Source: JBLINH01 sp047639165 (GTDB lineage Bacteria; Patescibacteriota; Minisyncoccia; Phycocordibacterales; JAACPR01). Taken from it: a stretch of DNA of 54,640 nucleotides. The DNA lies in assembly GCA_047639165.1 (NCBI GenBank), contig JBLINH010000002.1:1-54640 (forward strand), given 5' to 3'. This document shows positions 15,961-24,267 of this stretch, piece by piece. The notes under the pieces are model-generated. The model did not search any database. It saw nothing but the letters and a program-made list of their open reading frames with translations, and was not told the origin of the DNA. The position numbers and the translations under genes were made by a program. Each line of letters opens with the position of its first letter. Position 1 is the stretch's first letter.

Positions 15961-17053
15961 ATATTTCCTCGTGAGTATCTGCTACGGTACTCCAACTGTT
16001 TTCTAATTTAATATTAGATAAGTCACTTGTGTATTTGTTGTATCCTTCACCTAATACCATCTTTAGCTTTTTAGATATATCTTCAGGAGATGCAGGGTCT
16101 AACATTAAAGGAATTTGGTTCTTTATCGGTAGATATGTTTCTTTTGTTATTAAAAATGGAATGTTTAGAGACAAACATTCATATGCTTGATTAGGAGAGA
16201 TGTCTGTCCAACTTGGGATTACAACTAGTTTTACATTTTTGATCCTCTCGTATAGTTTGTCTCTGTCTAACTTATCTTCAAAAGACACCTTGTCATTAAG
16301 TTCTAATTCTTTAACTAGTTCTTCAATTTCCTTTCTTTGAGGTCCGTTACCAATCAAAGTTAGTTTGGTTTCTATTCCGGACTCTTTGTATCCTCGTATT
16401 AGGTTATTTAAATTCTTCATAGCGATCATTCGTCCAGCAAATACAATCTCGTCGTCTACTCTTGTTCTTGTTGCTTCTATATCGTTAGGTACCGGATTAA
16501 AAACTGTACTAATTTTGTCTTTATCTAAATTAAAAGCTGGAATATAGAACTCAGGTTGTATATCGGTATTAAATATTATGTGTTTAGCATTTTGAAGTAC
16601 GTACCGTATTATAGTGTACATAACTCTGTATTTGTACATTTTGTATAGTTTCTTTTCGTAGAACTCCGTAAGAGACATAGGAGGTTTACCATCTCTTAGG
16701 TATTTCTCCCAGATGTAACCACCTCCTACACGCAGAATGTAGGGGATATTTTTTTTCTTACAAGCAAGTGCCAAAGGTAAACCTAATGTAAACCAGTCTA
16801 GTGAATATACGAGATCGTAGTTTGGGACCTCTTGTTTGAATACCTCGTGTAGTTTTAATAGTGTTTTGAACTTACCATCTCTTTCCACTCTCAAAACAGG
16901 AAATGGATAGTGTTTTCCTTCCTTGCTACTAGAAAGTGTTATCACTTTCACTTCATGACCGAGGTCCTGCAGTTTCTTTGCAATTCTCGGTGCGTATGTA
17001 GCTGGCCCACCTGAATCAGGTTCAAATATACCAGTGGTTATTAGGATTTTCAT
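15950..17053 (-). CDS. Glycosyltransferase family 4, GT-B fold (367 aa)
   Basis: The N-terminal domain starts KILITTGIFEPDSGGPATYA, with the glycine-rich acceptor loop of GT4 enzymes. The C-terminal donor-binding domain contains VFAGRMIAMKNLNNLI and a region ending SPNQAYECLSLNIPFL, where the ExxxxxxxE-type motif is modified (E, then no second E at the usual spacing). It likely transfers a nucleotide-activated sugar to a surface glycan or lipid on the cytoplasmic side. An extended -10, TGC-TAATAT (plus-strand 17060-17068), lies exactly 6 nt before ATG, predicting a leaderless transcript. The donor sugar is unknown. Confidence 0.88.
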   Translation of the reverse strand: MKILITTGIFEPDSGGPATYAPRIAKKLQDLGHEVKVITLSSSKEGKHYPFPVLRVERDGKFKTLLKLHEVFKQEVPNYDLVYSLDWFTLGLPLALACKKKNIPYILRVGGGYIWEKYLRDGKPPMSLTEFYEKKLYKMYKYRVMYTIIRYVLQNAKHIIFNTDIQPEFYIPAFNLDKDKISTVFNPVPNDIEATRTRVDDEIVFAGRMIAMKNLNNLIRGYKESGIETKLTLIGNGPQRKEIEELVKELELNDKVSFEDKLDRDKLYERIKNVKLVVIPSWTDISPNQAYECLSLNIPFLITKETYLPIKNQIPLMLDPASPEDISKKLKMVLGEGYNKYTSDLSNIKLENSWSTVADTHEEIFKL

Positions 17054-17090
17054 ATACCCATATTAGCATAAATTAGGCCATATCTTTTCG

Positions 17091-17119
17091 TTGCTAAAGG
17101 GTATATTTAGGGGTATTAT
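17091..17119 (+). promoter_or_regulatory. Promoter of the membrane serine protease gene
   Basis: TTGCTA (17091-17096), a 17-nt spacer, and TATTAT (17114-17119). The candidate TTG start at 17119 overlaps this -10 box, which argues for ATG 17131 as the real start. Confidence 0.65.
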
Positions 17120-17130
17120 TGCCAATACCA

Positions 17131-18135
17131 ATGATTTCTTTCCTAGACAACAAAGGATCAATACCTATTCTACTTTCCGTGGGAGTACTATTAATTTTCG
17201 GTGTTATTGGAAGTATTGGATATATTGCCATCGATCAATACAGACAAGATCAATTTGATGTGAAAGAAAGAGAAAGATTAGTTAAAGAGATAGAAAAACT
17301 AAAAGTAGGAGGGGATCAAGAGATTGAAAACCTAAAAAAACAACTAGAAGAGATCATAAACGAAAAACCAAATGTTTTGGTTCGTGAAGTTGTCAAACAA
17401 GTTCCATCTTCTCAACCAGATCTTGCAGATGTTGTTGCAGAATGGACTCCTCGTGTGGCAAATATTTCGTGTAGGTTTACACTCCGTGATCCAAAGGCAA
17501 GAGACTTATTTAGAAAATTTAAACTCTCAACAGACCAACAGATTGGTAGCGGATCAGGTTTCCTTATGAACGTTACAAATTCCAATGGAAGTACAAGTGC
17601 AGCTATAATAACAAATGCCCATGTCCTTTCGGGACATAATGGATTTTCCACACCAGATTTTTGTAATGTATACATGCTAGACGGAACTGAATACAATATA
17701 GGCGGTGACTCTGGTGGTATACAGTATTTCGATATTGGAAATGATAGTGACATTGTATTTGTGGATAATATCCCGTACATATCAAGAGACGTCGATGTTG
17801 GTATCCTTGTAGTTCCTTCACCAACAGAAGCTACAAAAGCTAGCGCTTCAGGAGCTTTCCAATGTAGTGAAAAGCCAAGGATAGGGGATGACATTGTGGT
17901 TTTGGGATATCCATCAATCGGTTCATCGCAGTCAATTACAGCTACTGAAGGAATTGTTTCAGGAACTGAAGGAAACTTCTTTGTAACCTCAGCTAAGGTT
18001 GAAAGAGGAAACTCAGGAGGAGCTGCAATCTCACAGAATAATAACTGTTACTTTGGAATTCCGACATTCACTGTATCTGGAGGATTGGAATCTCTAGCTA
18101 GAATTTTAGACATTAAAACAGTTACAGGACAGTAA
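17131..18135 (+). CDS. Membrane-anchored trypsin-like serine protease (334 aa)
   Basis: A single N-terminal membrane helix (about residues 10-35) is followed by a charged coiled coil (about 38-90) and a chymotrypsin-fold protease outside the membrane. The triad is visible: His in ITNAHVL, Asp in VDVGILVV, Ser in GNSGGAA. No PDZ domain follows, so it is a shorter relative of HtrA/DegP. ATG 17131 is chosen because a TTG 12 nt upstream lies inside the -10 box. The likely task is processing or quality control of surface proteins; targets are unknown. Confidence 0.85.
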   Translation: MISFLDNKGSIPILLSVGVLLIFGVIGSIGYIAIDQYRQDQFDVKERERLVKEIEKLKVGGDQEIENLKKQLEEIINEKPNVLVREVVKQVPSSQPDLADVVAEWTPRVANISCRFTLRDPKARDLFRKFKLSTDQQIGSGSGFLMNVTNSNGSTSAAIITNAHVLSGHNGFSTPDFCNVYMLDGTEYNIGGDSGGIQYFDIGNDSDIVFVDNIPYISRDVDVGILVVPSPTEATKASASGAFQCSEKPRIGDDIVVLGYPSIGSSQSITATEGIVSGTEGNFFVTSAKVERGNSGGAAISQNNNCYFGIPTFTVSGGLESLARILDIKTVTGQ

Positions 18136-18207
18136 AAGTAGGACAAACAAACTTCTTTACCTTTGTTGCTTGAAATTGTAGTATTGAAAAAGAAAGGAGT
18201 AAAAACT

Positions 18208-18360
18208 ATGAGAAAGAGAACAAAAGGATTTTCTTTGAGTAGGCTTCTCGTCTTAGTAAAAATAGTAGGCATTATAGTAATTATGTTATTGCCTACATGT
18301 AGTAGAATGATGGAGAGGTACGAAGAACAGAAAATCGTAACACCTGCAATAATAAAATAA
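18208..18360 (+). CDS. Short type IV pilin-like protein (50 aa)
   Basis: The sequence begins MRKRTKGFSLSRLLVL and continues with a hydrophobic helix ending in a LLP motif, as in type IV prepilins with a basic leader, Gly at -1 and Phe at +1. The usual Glu at +5 is Arg here, and only about 25 residues follow the helix, so no pilin head domain exists. ATG 18208 is favoured because AAAGGAG (18193-18199) gives one of the few strong ribosome binding sites in the window; the longer frame from 18163 lacks one. It may be a minor pilin, a truncated pilin or a helper for the protease upstream. Confidence 0.55.
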   Translation: MRKRTKGFSLSRLLVLVKIVGIIVIMLLPTCSRMMERYEEQKIVTPAIIK

Positions 18361-18368
18361 TATATAGT

Positions 18369-18401
18369 TGGGGTCGACGTTTTGCGCCGACCCCATTTTT
18401 T
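18369..18401 (+). terminator. Intrinsic terminator
   Basis: TGGGGTCG (18369-18376) pairs with CGACCCCA (18388-18395), followed by TTTTTT (18396-18401). It ends the protease/pilin-like transcript just before the GH1 promoter. Confidence 0.9.
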
Positions 18402-18418
18402 AATGATATAATTTACAA

Positions 18419-19579
18419 ATGCAAAAGTTTGAGTTTCCTAAAGATTTTTTCTGGGGCGCTGCCGCAGCCTCATACCAAGTTGAAGGCGGAATAGAAAATA
18501 ATGATTGGGCCAAAGCTGCTCGTGATGGTTTTGTTCCTGTCGCAGGTACAGGAGCTGATCACTACAACAGATATGAAGAAGATTTTGATATCGCAAAATC
18601 TCTTGGTCATAACTCACACAGACTTTCTATCGAATGGTCTCGTATCGAACCAACAGAAGGATATTTTGATGAGAAAGAAATAGAACACTACAAGAAGGTT
18701 ATTGAAGCACTCAATGCACGAGGATTAACACCCTTCATTACTCTCTGGCACTTCACTCTACCAGATTGGTTTGTAGCAAAAGGAGGATTTACAAAAAGAA
18801 AAAACGTAGAATATTTTACTAAATACTGTACTCGTGTGGTTTCTTCTCTGAAAGATCACTCTGCTCAGTGGGCTACGTTTAATGAACCGATGGTATATGC
18901 ATCGAATGGTTGGGTGAGGGGTTCATGGCCTCCTTTTAAGTTTGGACATTTTGGAAGTATGATCAAAGTTGCAGATAACTTGGCTAAAGCACATAAAGAA
19001 GCATATGATGCTATTAAAAAAGAAGACCCTGATGCTGATGTTGGAATAGTGAAGGATAATATATATTTTCACTCTGATAAGAAACCTTGGAATATTGTGA
19101 GAGCTAAGTTTTTAAATTGGTTTTGGAACCACCGGTTTTTAAACAAAATTGATAATCATTGTGACAACATTGGATTAAATTACTATTTCCACAGTTACTA
19201 TGGAAATAGTTCAAACTATCCAAAGTCAGATATGGGATGGGAACTATACCCTGAAGGTCTGTATCATATGCTCATGGACCTAAAGAGGTATGATAAGCCA
19301 GTGTTTGTGGCAGAAGCTGGTATTGCAGACGAAAAGGATAATAATAGGGCGTGGTATATAAAGGAACTTGTATATAATATGCATAAGGCTATAGAAGATG
19401 GAGTAGACTTGAGGGGATATATGTATTGGTCCTTGCTTGATAACTATGAATGGGCTTTTGGATATCAAAAAAGATTTGGGTTAGTGGAGGTAAACTTTGA
19501 AACTAAAGAAAGAAAGATCAGAGACTCCGCATATGAGTATAGGAAGATTTGTCAGTCTAATACTTTAATTAGAAATTAA
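18419..19579 (+). CDS. Glycoside hydrolase family 1, beta-glucosidase-like (386 aa)
   Basis: A cytoplasmic (beta/alpha)8 enzyme. The N-terminal signature FPKDFFWGAAAASYQVEGG is clear. The acid/base glutamate is in TFNEP (about residue 153). The nucleophile region, normally TENG, reads VAEAGIADEKDN, keeping the glutamate. The aglycone-site motif WSLLDNYEWAFGY is conserved near the end. At 386 aa it is shorter than the usual 440-480 residues, with loops missing in the middle. An extended -10, TGA-TATAAT (18404-18412), lies exactly 6 nt before ATG, predicting a leaderless mRNA. It is likely to cleave beta-linked glucosides or galactosides. Confidence 0.9.
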   Translation: MQKFEFPKDFFWGAAAASYQVEGGIENNDWAKAARDGFVPVAGTGADHYNRYEEDFDIAKSLGHNSHRLSIEWSRIEPTEGYFDEKEIEHYKKVIEALNARGLTPFITLWHFTLPDWFVAKGGFTKRKNVEYFTKYCTRVVSSLKDHSAQWATFNEPMVYASNGWVRGSWPPFKFGHFGSMIKVADNLAKAHKEAYDAIKKEDPDADVGIVKDNIYFHSDKKPWNIVRAKFLNWFWNHRFLNKIDNHCDNIGLNYYFHSYYGNSSNYPKSDMGWELYPEGLYHMLMDLKRYDKPVFVAEAGIADEKDNNRAWYIKELVYNMHKAIEDGVDLRGYMYWSLLDNYEWAFGYQKRFGLVEVNFETKERKIRDSAYEYRKICQSNTLIRN

Positions 19580-19580
19580 T

Positions 19581-20501
19581 ATGTCACAATGGATTGTATT
19601 AGTGGTAATAGCACAGTTTATAAATGCGATAGTTGCTATTATCGATAAGTATTTGGTTTCTTCAAAAAGAGTTGGAAATCCAATTACTTATACTTTCTAT
19701 ATTGGTATACTATCGTCACTTTCAATCTTGGTTTTTCTGTTTGGTTCTATAACAATTCCTTTGATTAGTTTAGATTTACCATCGTTCTCTAATATTGCGT
19801 TCATATCTTTTAAGGAGCTTATATTACTTGTCGTTGTATCGGTGTCATTCCTGGGAGCACTTGTTACATTATTCAGTGCTTTTAGAGATGCAGACACATC
19901 AGATGTTGTTCCTGTTGTTGGTTCAGTTGCGGCCATATTTACTTTAGGATTATCAACTTTGCTTTTAGGTTCAGTTCTTACTGGAGGGTTCATTTGGGGA
20001 TTTATATTACTTATCGTCGGGATGCTCATGGTTTCTCATTTTAGATTCAGTAAGAAGACAGCGATGTATTCTATAATTGCTGGAGCTTTGTTTGGATTGA
20101 ACATAGTGACAATGAAGTTACTATTCTTGGAAACAAACTTTGATAATGCATTTTTCTGGTCTCGAATCGGTATAGCACTGTTTGCTTTACTTCTTTTGTT
20201 TAAAATTCCAAAGAAAACTAAGACTAAAGGAGGAAAAACTTCTAGTTGGGCTATTATTCTTGGAAACAAAGTATTGGCAGGTATCGCTGGTCTTTTAATA
20301 TTGAAAGCCATTGATGTAGGAGATGTTCCAATCGTTCAAGCTCTTGGGGGATTACAATTCCTATTTCTTTTGGTGTTTGCTTTGTTTCTTGGAAACAAAA
20401 CACCGTACTCTTGTGGAGACAACTGTACAAAAAGAGAACTGGTTCAAAAAATAATCTCAGTTATTATTATATCCATAGGGTTTGCCTTCTTATTCATATG
20501 A
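19581..20501 (+). CDS. EamA/DMT-family permease (306 aa)
   Basis: About ten hydrophobic helices arranged as two repeats of five, as in the drug/metabolite transporter superfamily; the first half ends near residue 150 and the second begins with TAMYSIIAGALFGLNIV. It follows GH1 by 1 nt and overlaps the next gene through ATGA (20498-20501). This suggests transport of the sugar or glycan fragments handled by the two flanking hydrolases, but DMT substrates are very diverse. Confidence 0.8.
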   Translation: MSQWIVLVVIAQFINAIVAIIDKYLVSSKRVGNPITYTFYIGILSSLSILVFLFGSITIPLISLDLPSFSNIAFISFKELILLVVVSVSFLGALVTLFSAFRDADTSDVVPVVGSVAAIFTLGLSTLLLGSVLTGGFIWGFILLIVGMLMVSHFRFSKKTAMYSIIAGALFGLNIVTMKLLFLETNFDNAFFWSRIGIALFALLLLFKIPKKTKTKGGKTSSWAIILGNKVLAGIAGLLILKAIDVGDVPIVQALGGLQFLFLLVFALFLGNKTPYSCGDNCTKRELVQKIISVIIISIGFAFLFI

Positions 20502-21508
20502 AAAATATACTAAAGAAAATATTATACATAGTCGTTTACCTTTTGATAGTTATTGTTCTTTTGTATACATACTTTCAAATGAGATCTACTCCAAACAATA
20601 TTGAGTACGGAGTTTCTTTCAATACGCTATATGCTCGTGAGTTGGGACTCGATCCATATAAAACATATGATGCAATACTGGATGATTTAAATGTAAAACA
20701 TTTAAGATTAGCGGCGCATTGGAATATGGTTGAGCCTGAAGATGACAAATATAACTTTAAGGAGTTAGATTACCAGATAAATAAAGCAGAGGAAGTCGGT
20801 GCTGATGTTATCCTTGGAGTTGGTAGAAGATTGCCACGATGGCCGGAGTGTCACATTCCAGAATGGGCATGGGGATATTCATGGGAAGATCAAAAAATAG
20901 AAATAGAGGAATATATTGAAGCTGTGGTTTTGAGATACAAAGACAGGGAACACATTGTTCAATTCCAGGTAGAGAACGAACCATTTCTATCTGTATTTGC
21001 AGAAGAACATTGTGGAGACTTGGATGTTGATTTTCTTGATAGGGAGATTGAGTTGGTAAAAGAACTTGCTCCTCTTAAGGATATTCTAGTGACCGACAGT
21101 GGAAACTTAGGTACCTGGGCGAAACCATACAGAAGAGGAGATGTATTTGGTACAAGTGTATATGTATATCTTTGGAATCCAGACATAGGACCGTTTAAGT
21201 CATTCCTGCCACCGTCTTTCTATAGAGCTAAGACTTCTCTGATGGAACATTTGTTCGGTAAGAAAGAAAGTATATTGGTAGAACTTTCACTTGAACCATG
21301 GTTACTACAGCCTGTGGCTGAAACTTCAAGAGAGTTGCAACTGGAAAGAATGAACATGGTGAAGTTTAATGAGATTATAGAGTTTGCAAAAGAAACAAAA
21401 TTTGAAAGACAATATTTATGGGGAGCTGAGTGGTGGTACTTTATGAAAGAGGATGGATATGATGATTTCTGGGATAGGGCGAAAGAAGTATTTAACGAGG
21501 AATCATAA
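20498..21508 (+). CDS. Membrane-anchored clan GH-A-like glycoside hydrolase (336 aa)
   Basis: An N-terminal signal-anchor (MKNILKKILYIVVYLLIVIV) is followed by a TIM-barrel domain outside the membrane. Candidate catalytic residues are Glu in QFQVENEPF (acid/base, after beta-4) and Glu in ILVELSLEPW (nucleophile, after beta-7), the pattern of clan GH-A (families 5, 39 and relatives). HLRLAAHWNMVEPEDDKYNF near residue 74 is typical of the first barrel strands. ATG 20498 is chosen since it overlaps the permease stop as ATGA and begins the anchor; upstream codons are unrelated. The 3' end overlaps the convergent histidine kinase gene by 17 nt. Confidence 0.72.
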   Translation: MKNILKKILYIVVYLLIVIVLLYTYFQMRSTPNNIEYGVSFNTLYARELGLDPYKTYDAILDDLNVKHLRLAAHWNMVEPEDDKYNFKELDYQINKAEEVGADVILGVGRRLPRWPECHIPEWAWGYSWEDQKIEIEEYIEAVVLRYKDREHIVQFQVENEPFLSVFAEEHCGDLDVDFLDREIELVKELAPLKDILVTDSGNLGTWAKPYRRGDVFGTSVYVYLWNPDIGPFKSFLPPSFYRAKTSLMEHLFGKKESILVELSLEPWLLQPVAETSRELQLERMNMVKFNEIIEFAKETKFERQYLWGAEWWYFMKEDGYDDFWDRAKEVFNEES

Positions 21509-22253
21509 CAGTAAAAAGTGAGCCATTATTAGGTTCACTTTTTACTTTGATATTTCCTTTTAACTTATTTTCCAATATATACTTTACTGTCGATAGTCCT
21601 ATTCCTGATCCACCACATGATTTTCTTGTTGAGTAGAAAGGTTTAAATATTCTGTTTATATCTTTTCTCTCGATACCTTTCCCGTAGTCTCTGACTGTGA
21701 TGTACGCATACTTATTTTTACATTTAGTTTCAAGTACTATCTTTTTGTTTTTCATATCAACATCTCTGTATGATTCGATTGCATTTGATATTATATTCAT
21801 AAGTACTTGATACAGACTAAGATGATTACATTTCAGTTTTATGTCCTCACTTGTTGCGAATATGAAACTAATATTATTTTTTAAAGCATAGTATTTTACA
21901 AGAAGCATTATGTTTTTTATCGATTCGTTTAGTGACACATCAGATACCTCTTCTGAATTATTTGAATATGCTTTTACTAACATGATTAGATCCTCCATTT
22001 GTTTTCCAGATCGTGTGACTACTTCTAGGTACTTTTTTAAGTCATCTTCAGATCGAACGCTACCGAAGGTGTTAATTGAAAGAAGTAGAGAAGATAGTGG
22101 GTTTAGTATATCGTGTAGTATTCCGGTCGAGAGTTTACCAATTTCTGCGTATTTACCGAGCGCTGTCAGACTGTCTCGTTTTTTTGTTTTAAAAAAAGAA
22201 ATAGGTTTACTATCTCTTTTTGCAACTATGTAATTTTTAATTGTATCTAACAT
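21492..22253 (-). CDS. Histidine kinase without sensor domain (253 aa)
   Basis: The DHp domain carries the phospho-acceptor His in GILHDILNPLSSLL (about residue 42). The ATPase domain has N box NIISNAIESY, G1 RDYGKGI, and G2 GGSGIGLSTVKYI. No membrane helix or input domain is present, so the kinase is cytosolic and needs another protein or an internal cue. It overlaps the upstream response regulator gene by 7 nt, confirming an operon and a cognate pair. Confidence 0.88.
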   Translation of the reverse strand: MLDTIKNYIVAKRDSKPISFFKTKKRDSLTALGKYAEIGKLSTGILHDILNPLSSLLLSINTFGSVRSEDDLKKYLEVVTRSGKQMEDLIMLVKAYSNNSEEVSDVSLNESIKNIMLLVKYYALKNNISFIFATSEDIKLKCNHLSLYQVLMNIISNAIESYRDVDMKNKKIVLETKCKNKYAYITVRDYGKGIERKDINRIFKPFYSTRKSCGGSGIGLSTVKYILENKLKGNIKVKSEPNNGSLFTVMIPR

Positions 22254-22921
22254 ATTGATTGTGATACTTTATATCCTCTACCAGGGATAGATTTTATAAA
22301 AGTTTTATTACGGTCTCTCAATTTCTTTCGAAGACTCATAATGTGAGCTTCTATAGTATTTGAAAAAGGATTGGCGTTTATATCCCACACATGTTCCATT
22401 ATCTGCCCACGTGAAAGTATTACATCTCTGTTTTTCATAAGGTATTCAAGAAGACTAAATTCTTTTCTTGTTAGGTATATAGGTTTTTTATTCTTAGAAA
22501 CAGTTCCCCTGTCTCTATTAATTTCAATACCTCTTATCGTTATTACTTTCTCTTCAAGTTTCTTAGGTCTCCTCATTAATGTTCGTATTCTTGCTAGAAG
22601 TTCAGTGAAAGAAAATGGTTTAGTCATATAGTCATCTACACCTGTATTTAGGAGATCCACTTTCTCAAGTACTTCTGACTTTACAGACAACATTAGTATT
22701 GGAACTGTTATACCTGCCTCACGAATGTCTTTACAAACATGTCCTCCCTGTTTTTTAGGGAGGACATTATCCAAAAGTATTAAATCATAATCGTTTGTTC
22801 TAGCCATGAATGAGCCTTGCTCACCGTCTTCGGCCTCATCGATCGAGAACGCCTCTGCCTCTAGGCTGAGCCTAAGTACGTTCCTGATTGAGCTGTCGTC
22901 TTCGACAATTAAGATTTTCAT
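22247..22921 (-). CDS. OmpR-type response regulator (224 aa)
   Basis: A receiver domain (residues 1-120) has acidic EDD at 7-9, phospho-acceptor Asp51 in ILLDNVLP and Lys in YMTKPFS. A winged-helix DNA-binding domain (about 130-224) has LTRKEFSLLEYL and VWDINANPFSNTIEAHIMSLRKKL. It is the partner of the overlapping kinase. It is the first gene of the operon and has a strong near-consensus promoter ending 8 nt before its ATG. Target genes cannot be identified from sequence alone. Confidence 0.93.
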   Translation of the reverse strand: MKILIVEDDSSIRNVLRLSLEAEAFSIDEAEDGEQGSFMARTNDYDLILLDNVLPKKQGGHVCKDIREAGITVPILMLSVKSEVLEKVDLLNTGVDDYMTKPFSFTELLARIRTLMRRPKKLEEKVITIRGIEINRDRGTVSKNKKPIYLTRKEFSLLEYLMKNRDVILSRGQIMEHVWDINANPFSNTIEAHIMSLRKKLRDRNKTFIKSIPGRGYKVSQSIC

Positions 22922-22929
22922 TAAGAGTA

Positions 22930-22958
22930 TTTATAATCTAAAGAAGGTTTAGAGTCAA
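22930..22958 (-). promoter_or_regulatory. Strong sigma-70-type promoter of the two-component operon
   Basis: On the minus strand TTGACT (22958-22953), 17-nt spacer, TATAAA (22935-22930), then 8 nt to ATG 22921. The predicted leader is 2 nt, so initiation must be leaderless. Confidence 0.8.
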
Positions 22959-23086
22959 CTAAAATTGTGTGCAATTTTCTTCATTTTTTCTTTAGACTAT
23001 ATTTATGGGGATAAATAGACCATAGAATTTTAAGTATGTGTAGTAAGATTAAAGAGTTATTAGTTTTAAATTGATAAAGTATACGT

Positions 23087-23758
23087 ATGCAAGCATATTC
23101 ATTTGCGCAAGTAGTTCAAATATCTCTCCTAGATTTATGGGGAAGAGTAGTTGGAATACTTCCAGACTTGGTGGGAGCTATATTTATCATCTTTATAGGC
23201 CTTTTAGTTGCTCCAATTTTTGGAGGATGTGCTAAGAGACTTGTAGATGTATTGAAAATTGATCAATTGGCAGAGAAGATGGGTATCCATGAGATGGTGA
23301 AGGGATACAGTAATAAGCTCTCTGTCTCAAGAATCGTTGGAAAGTTAGTAAAGTGGTTCTTTATTCTTGCCTTTGTTATGGCAGCAGCAGAAGTGTTGCA
23401 ATGGGATAGGATTACTTCTTTCTTAGAAGAAATTATCTTTTACATTCCAAATGTTCTGATCGCAGTTATAGTATTAGTATTTGGTGTTATTGCAGGTAAG
23501 TTCTTTGAAATAATCGTTGTACGATCACTTCAAGGAGCAGAAGCTCCTGTGAATAATCCAGAGCTATTAGGTAAAATTACAAGATGGTCATTTGTAGTCT
23601 TTGCAGTATCGGCAGCATTGATTCAACTTGGCGTAGCACAATCACTGATAGCAATTCTATTTGCTGGTATAGTGCTTGCTCTTGCTCTAGCTTTCGGGCT
23701 TGGAGGACGAGACCACGCATCAAATCTACTTTCTCACGTTTGTGGGAAGAAGAAGTAG
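23087..23758 (+). CDS. MscS-like / conserved TM-helix protein (223 aa)
   Basis: Four membrane helices are visible. The repeated motif type of the conserved TM helix family is present twice (LVGAIFIIFIGLLVAPIFG and IPNVLIAVIVLVFGVIAGKF), and the C-terminal helix ends ALALAFGLGGRDHASN, as in the pore helix of small MscS-related channels. It lacks the cytoplasmic beta domain of full MscS, so its channel function is uncertain. An extended -10, TGA-TAAAGT (23072-23080), lies exactly 6 nt before ATG. Confidence 0.8.
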   Translation: MQAYSFAQVVQISLLDLWGRVVGILPDLVGAIFIIFIGLLVAPIFGGCAKRLVDVLKIDQLAEKMGIHEMVKGYSNKLSVSRIVGKLVKWFFILAFVMAAAEVLQWDRITSFLEEIIFYIPNVLIAVIVLVFGVIAGKFFEIIVVRSLQGAEAPVNNPELLGKITRWSFVVFAVSAALIQLGVAQSLIAILFAGIVLALALAFGLGGRDHASNLLSHVCGKKK

Positions 23759-23781
23759 AGGGGGCTGTAATTTAAATCTAG

Positions 23782-23817
23782 AACCTAAAGAGCCACCGAG
23801 AGGTGGTTTTTTAGGTT
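23782..23817 (+). terminator. Intrinsic terminator after MscS-like gene
   Basis: A 16-bp stem with two G-U pairs: 23782-23797 pairs with 23802-23817 around a GAGA tetraloop; the T-run TTTTTT is inside the descending arm. Confidence 0.85.
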
Positions 23818-23864
23818 GCTGACTAAGAGTTTATTTTTTAAATGTTTCATGATATGTTTACATA

Positions 23865-24012
23865 TGAACCGGTCAATGAGTATTGATCCAATCGCGAATT
23901 TAGATTCGCAATCAAAAATCGCTGCGCACCAGGCTTCTCGAGTAACACATTGCATAAGTTATCGAGAAGTAATACCGTCCCACATCCTCTCTGAGGGTGT
24001 GGGACATTTTTT
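23865..24012 (+). ncRNA. Candidate structured small RNA
   Basis: Between two terminators lies a 148-nt stretch with four successive hairpins: GGTCAAT/ATTGATC with a GAGT loop (23871-23888), GCGAAT/ATTCGC with a TTAG loop (23894-23909), a 12-bp stem with one bulge (23934-23946 with 23958-23969), and a 13-bp terminator stem (23977-23989 with 23993-24005) followed by TTTTTT. An extended -10-like TGA-TATGTT (23850-23858) would start transcription near 23865. It is less AT-rich than the surrounding spacer. An open frame of 72 codons also runs across it but shows no coding signs. No known RNA family recognised. Confidence 0.5.
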
Positions 24013-24030
24013 ATATGCTAAAATACTTCC

Positions 24031-24267
24031 ATGATTATATATACAAAAACAGGGTGCCCATGGTGTAATGAATTAAAAGATTTTTTAAAAGAAAACAAAG
24101 TAGAGTTTGAAGAAAGAAATGTAACAGAGAGTGACGAACTTAGAACTGAAATGGAAGAAAAGTCAGGACAAACAAAAGCTCCTGTTGTTGATATAGAAGG
24201 AGAGATCTTTGCAGATACTGACAAAGATGAGATAGAGAAGGTTTTGAAAGAGAAGGGAATTATTTAG
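24031..24267 (+). CDS. Glutaredoxin-like protein, CPWC active site (78 aa)
   Basis: A single thioredoxin-fold domain with CPWC (residues 9-12), a KAPVVDIEG cis-proline segment and a GxI-type C-terminal helix. It is closely related to the CTYC protein at 42695. Electron donors are not evident in the window. An extended -10, TGC-TAAAAT (24016-24024), lies exactly 6 nt before ATG, so the mRNA should be leaderless. It overlaps the convergent MFS gene by 8 nt. Confidence 0.9.
   Translation: MIIYTKTGCPWCNELKDFLKENKVEFEERNVTESDELRTEMEEKSGQTKAPVVDIEGEIFADTDKDEIEKVLKEKGII

Noticed and set aside
17119..17130. TTG start for the serine protease
   Set aside because: It lies inside the TATTAT -10 box of a well-spaced promoter; ATG 17131 is better.
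23816..24034. Open frame of 72 codons across the hairpin region
   Set aside because: It runs through a strong terminator and four stems, has no promoter or ribosome binding site of its own, and its composition is set by the hairpins.
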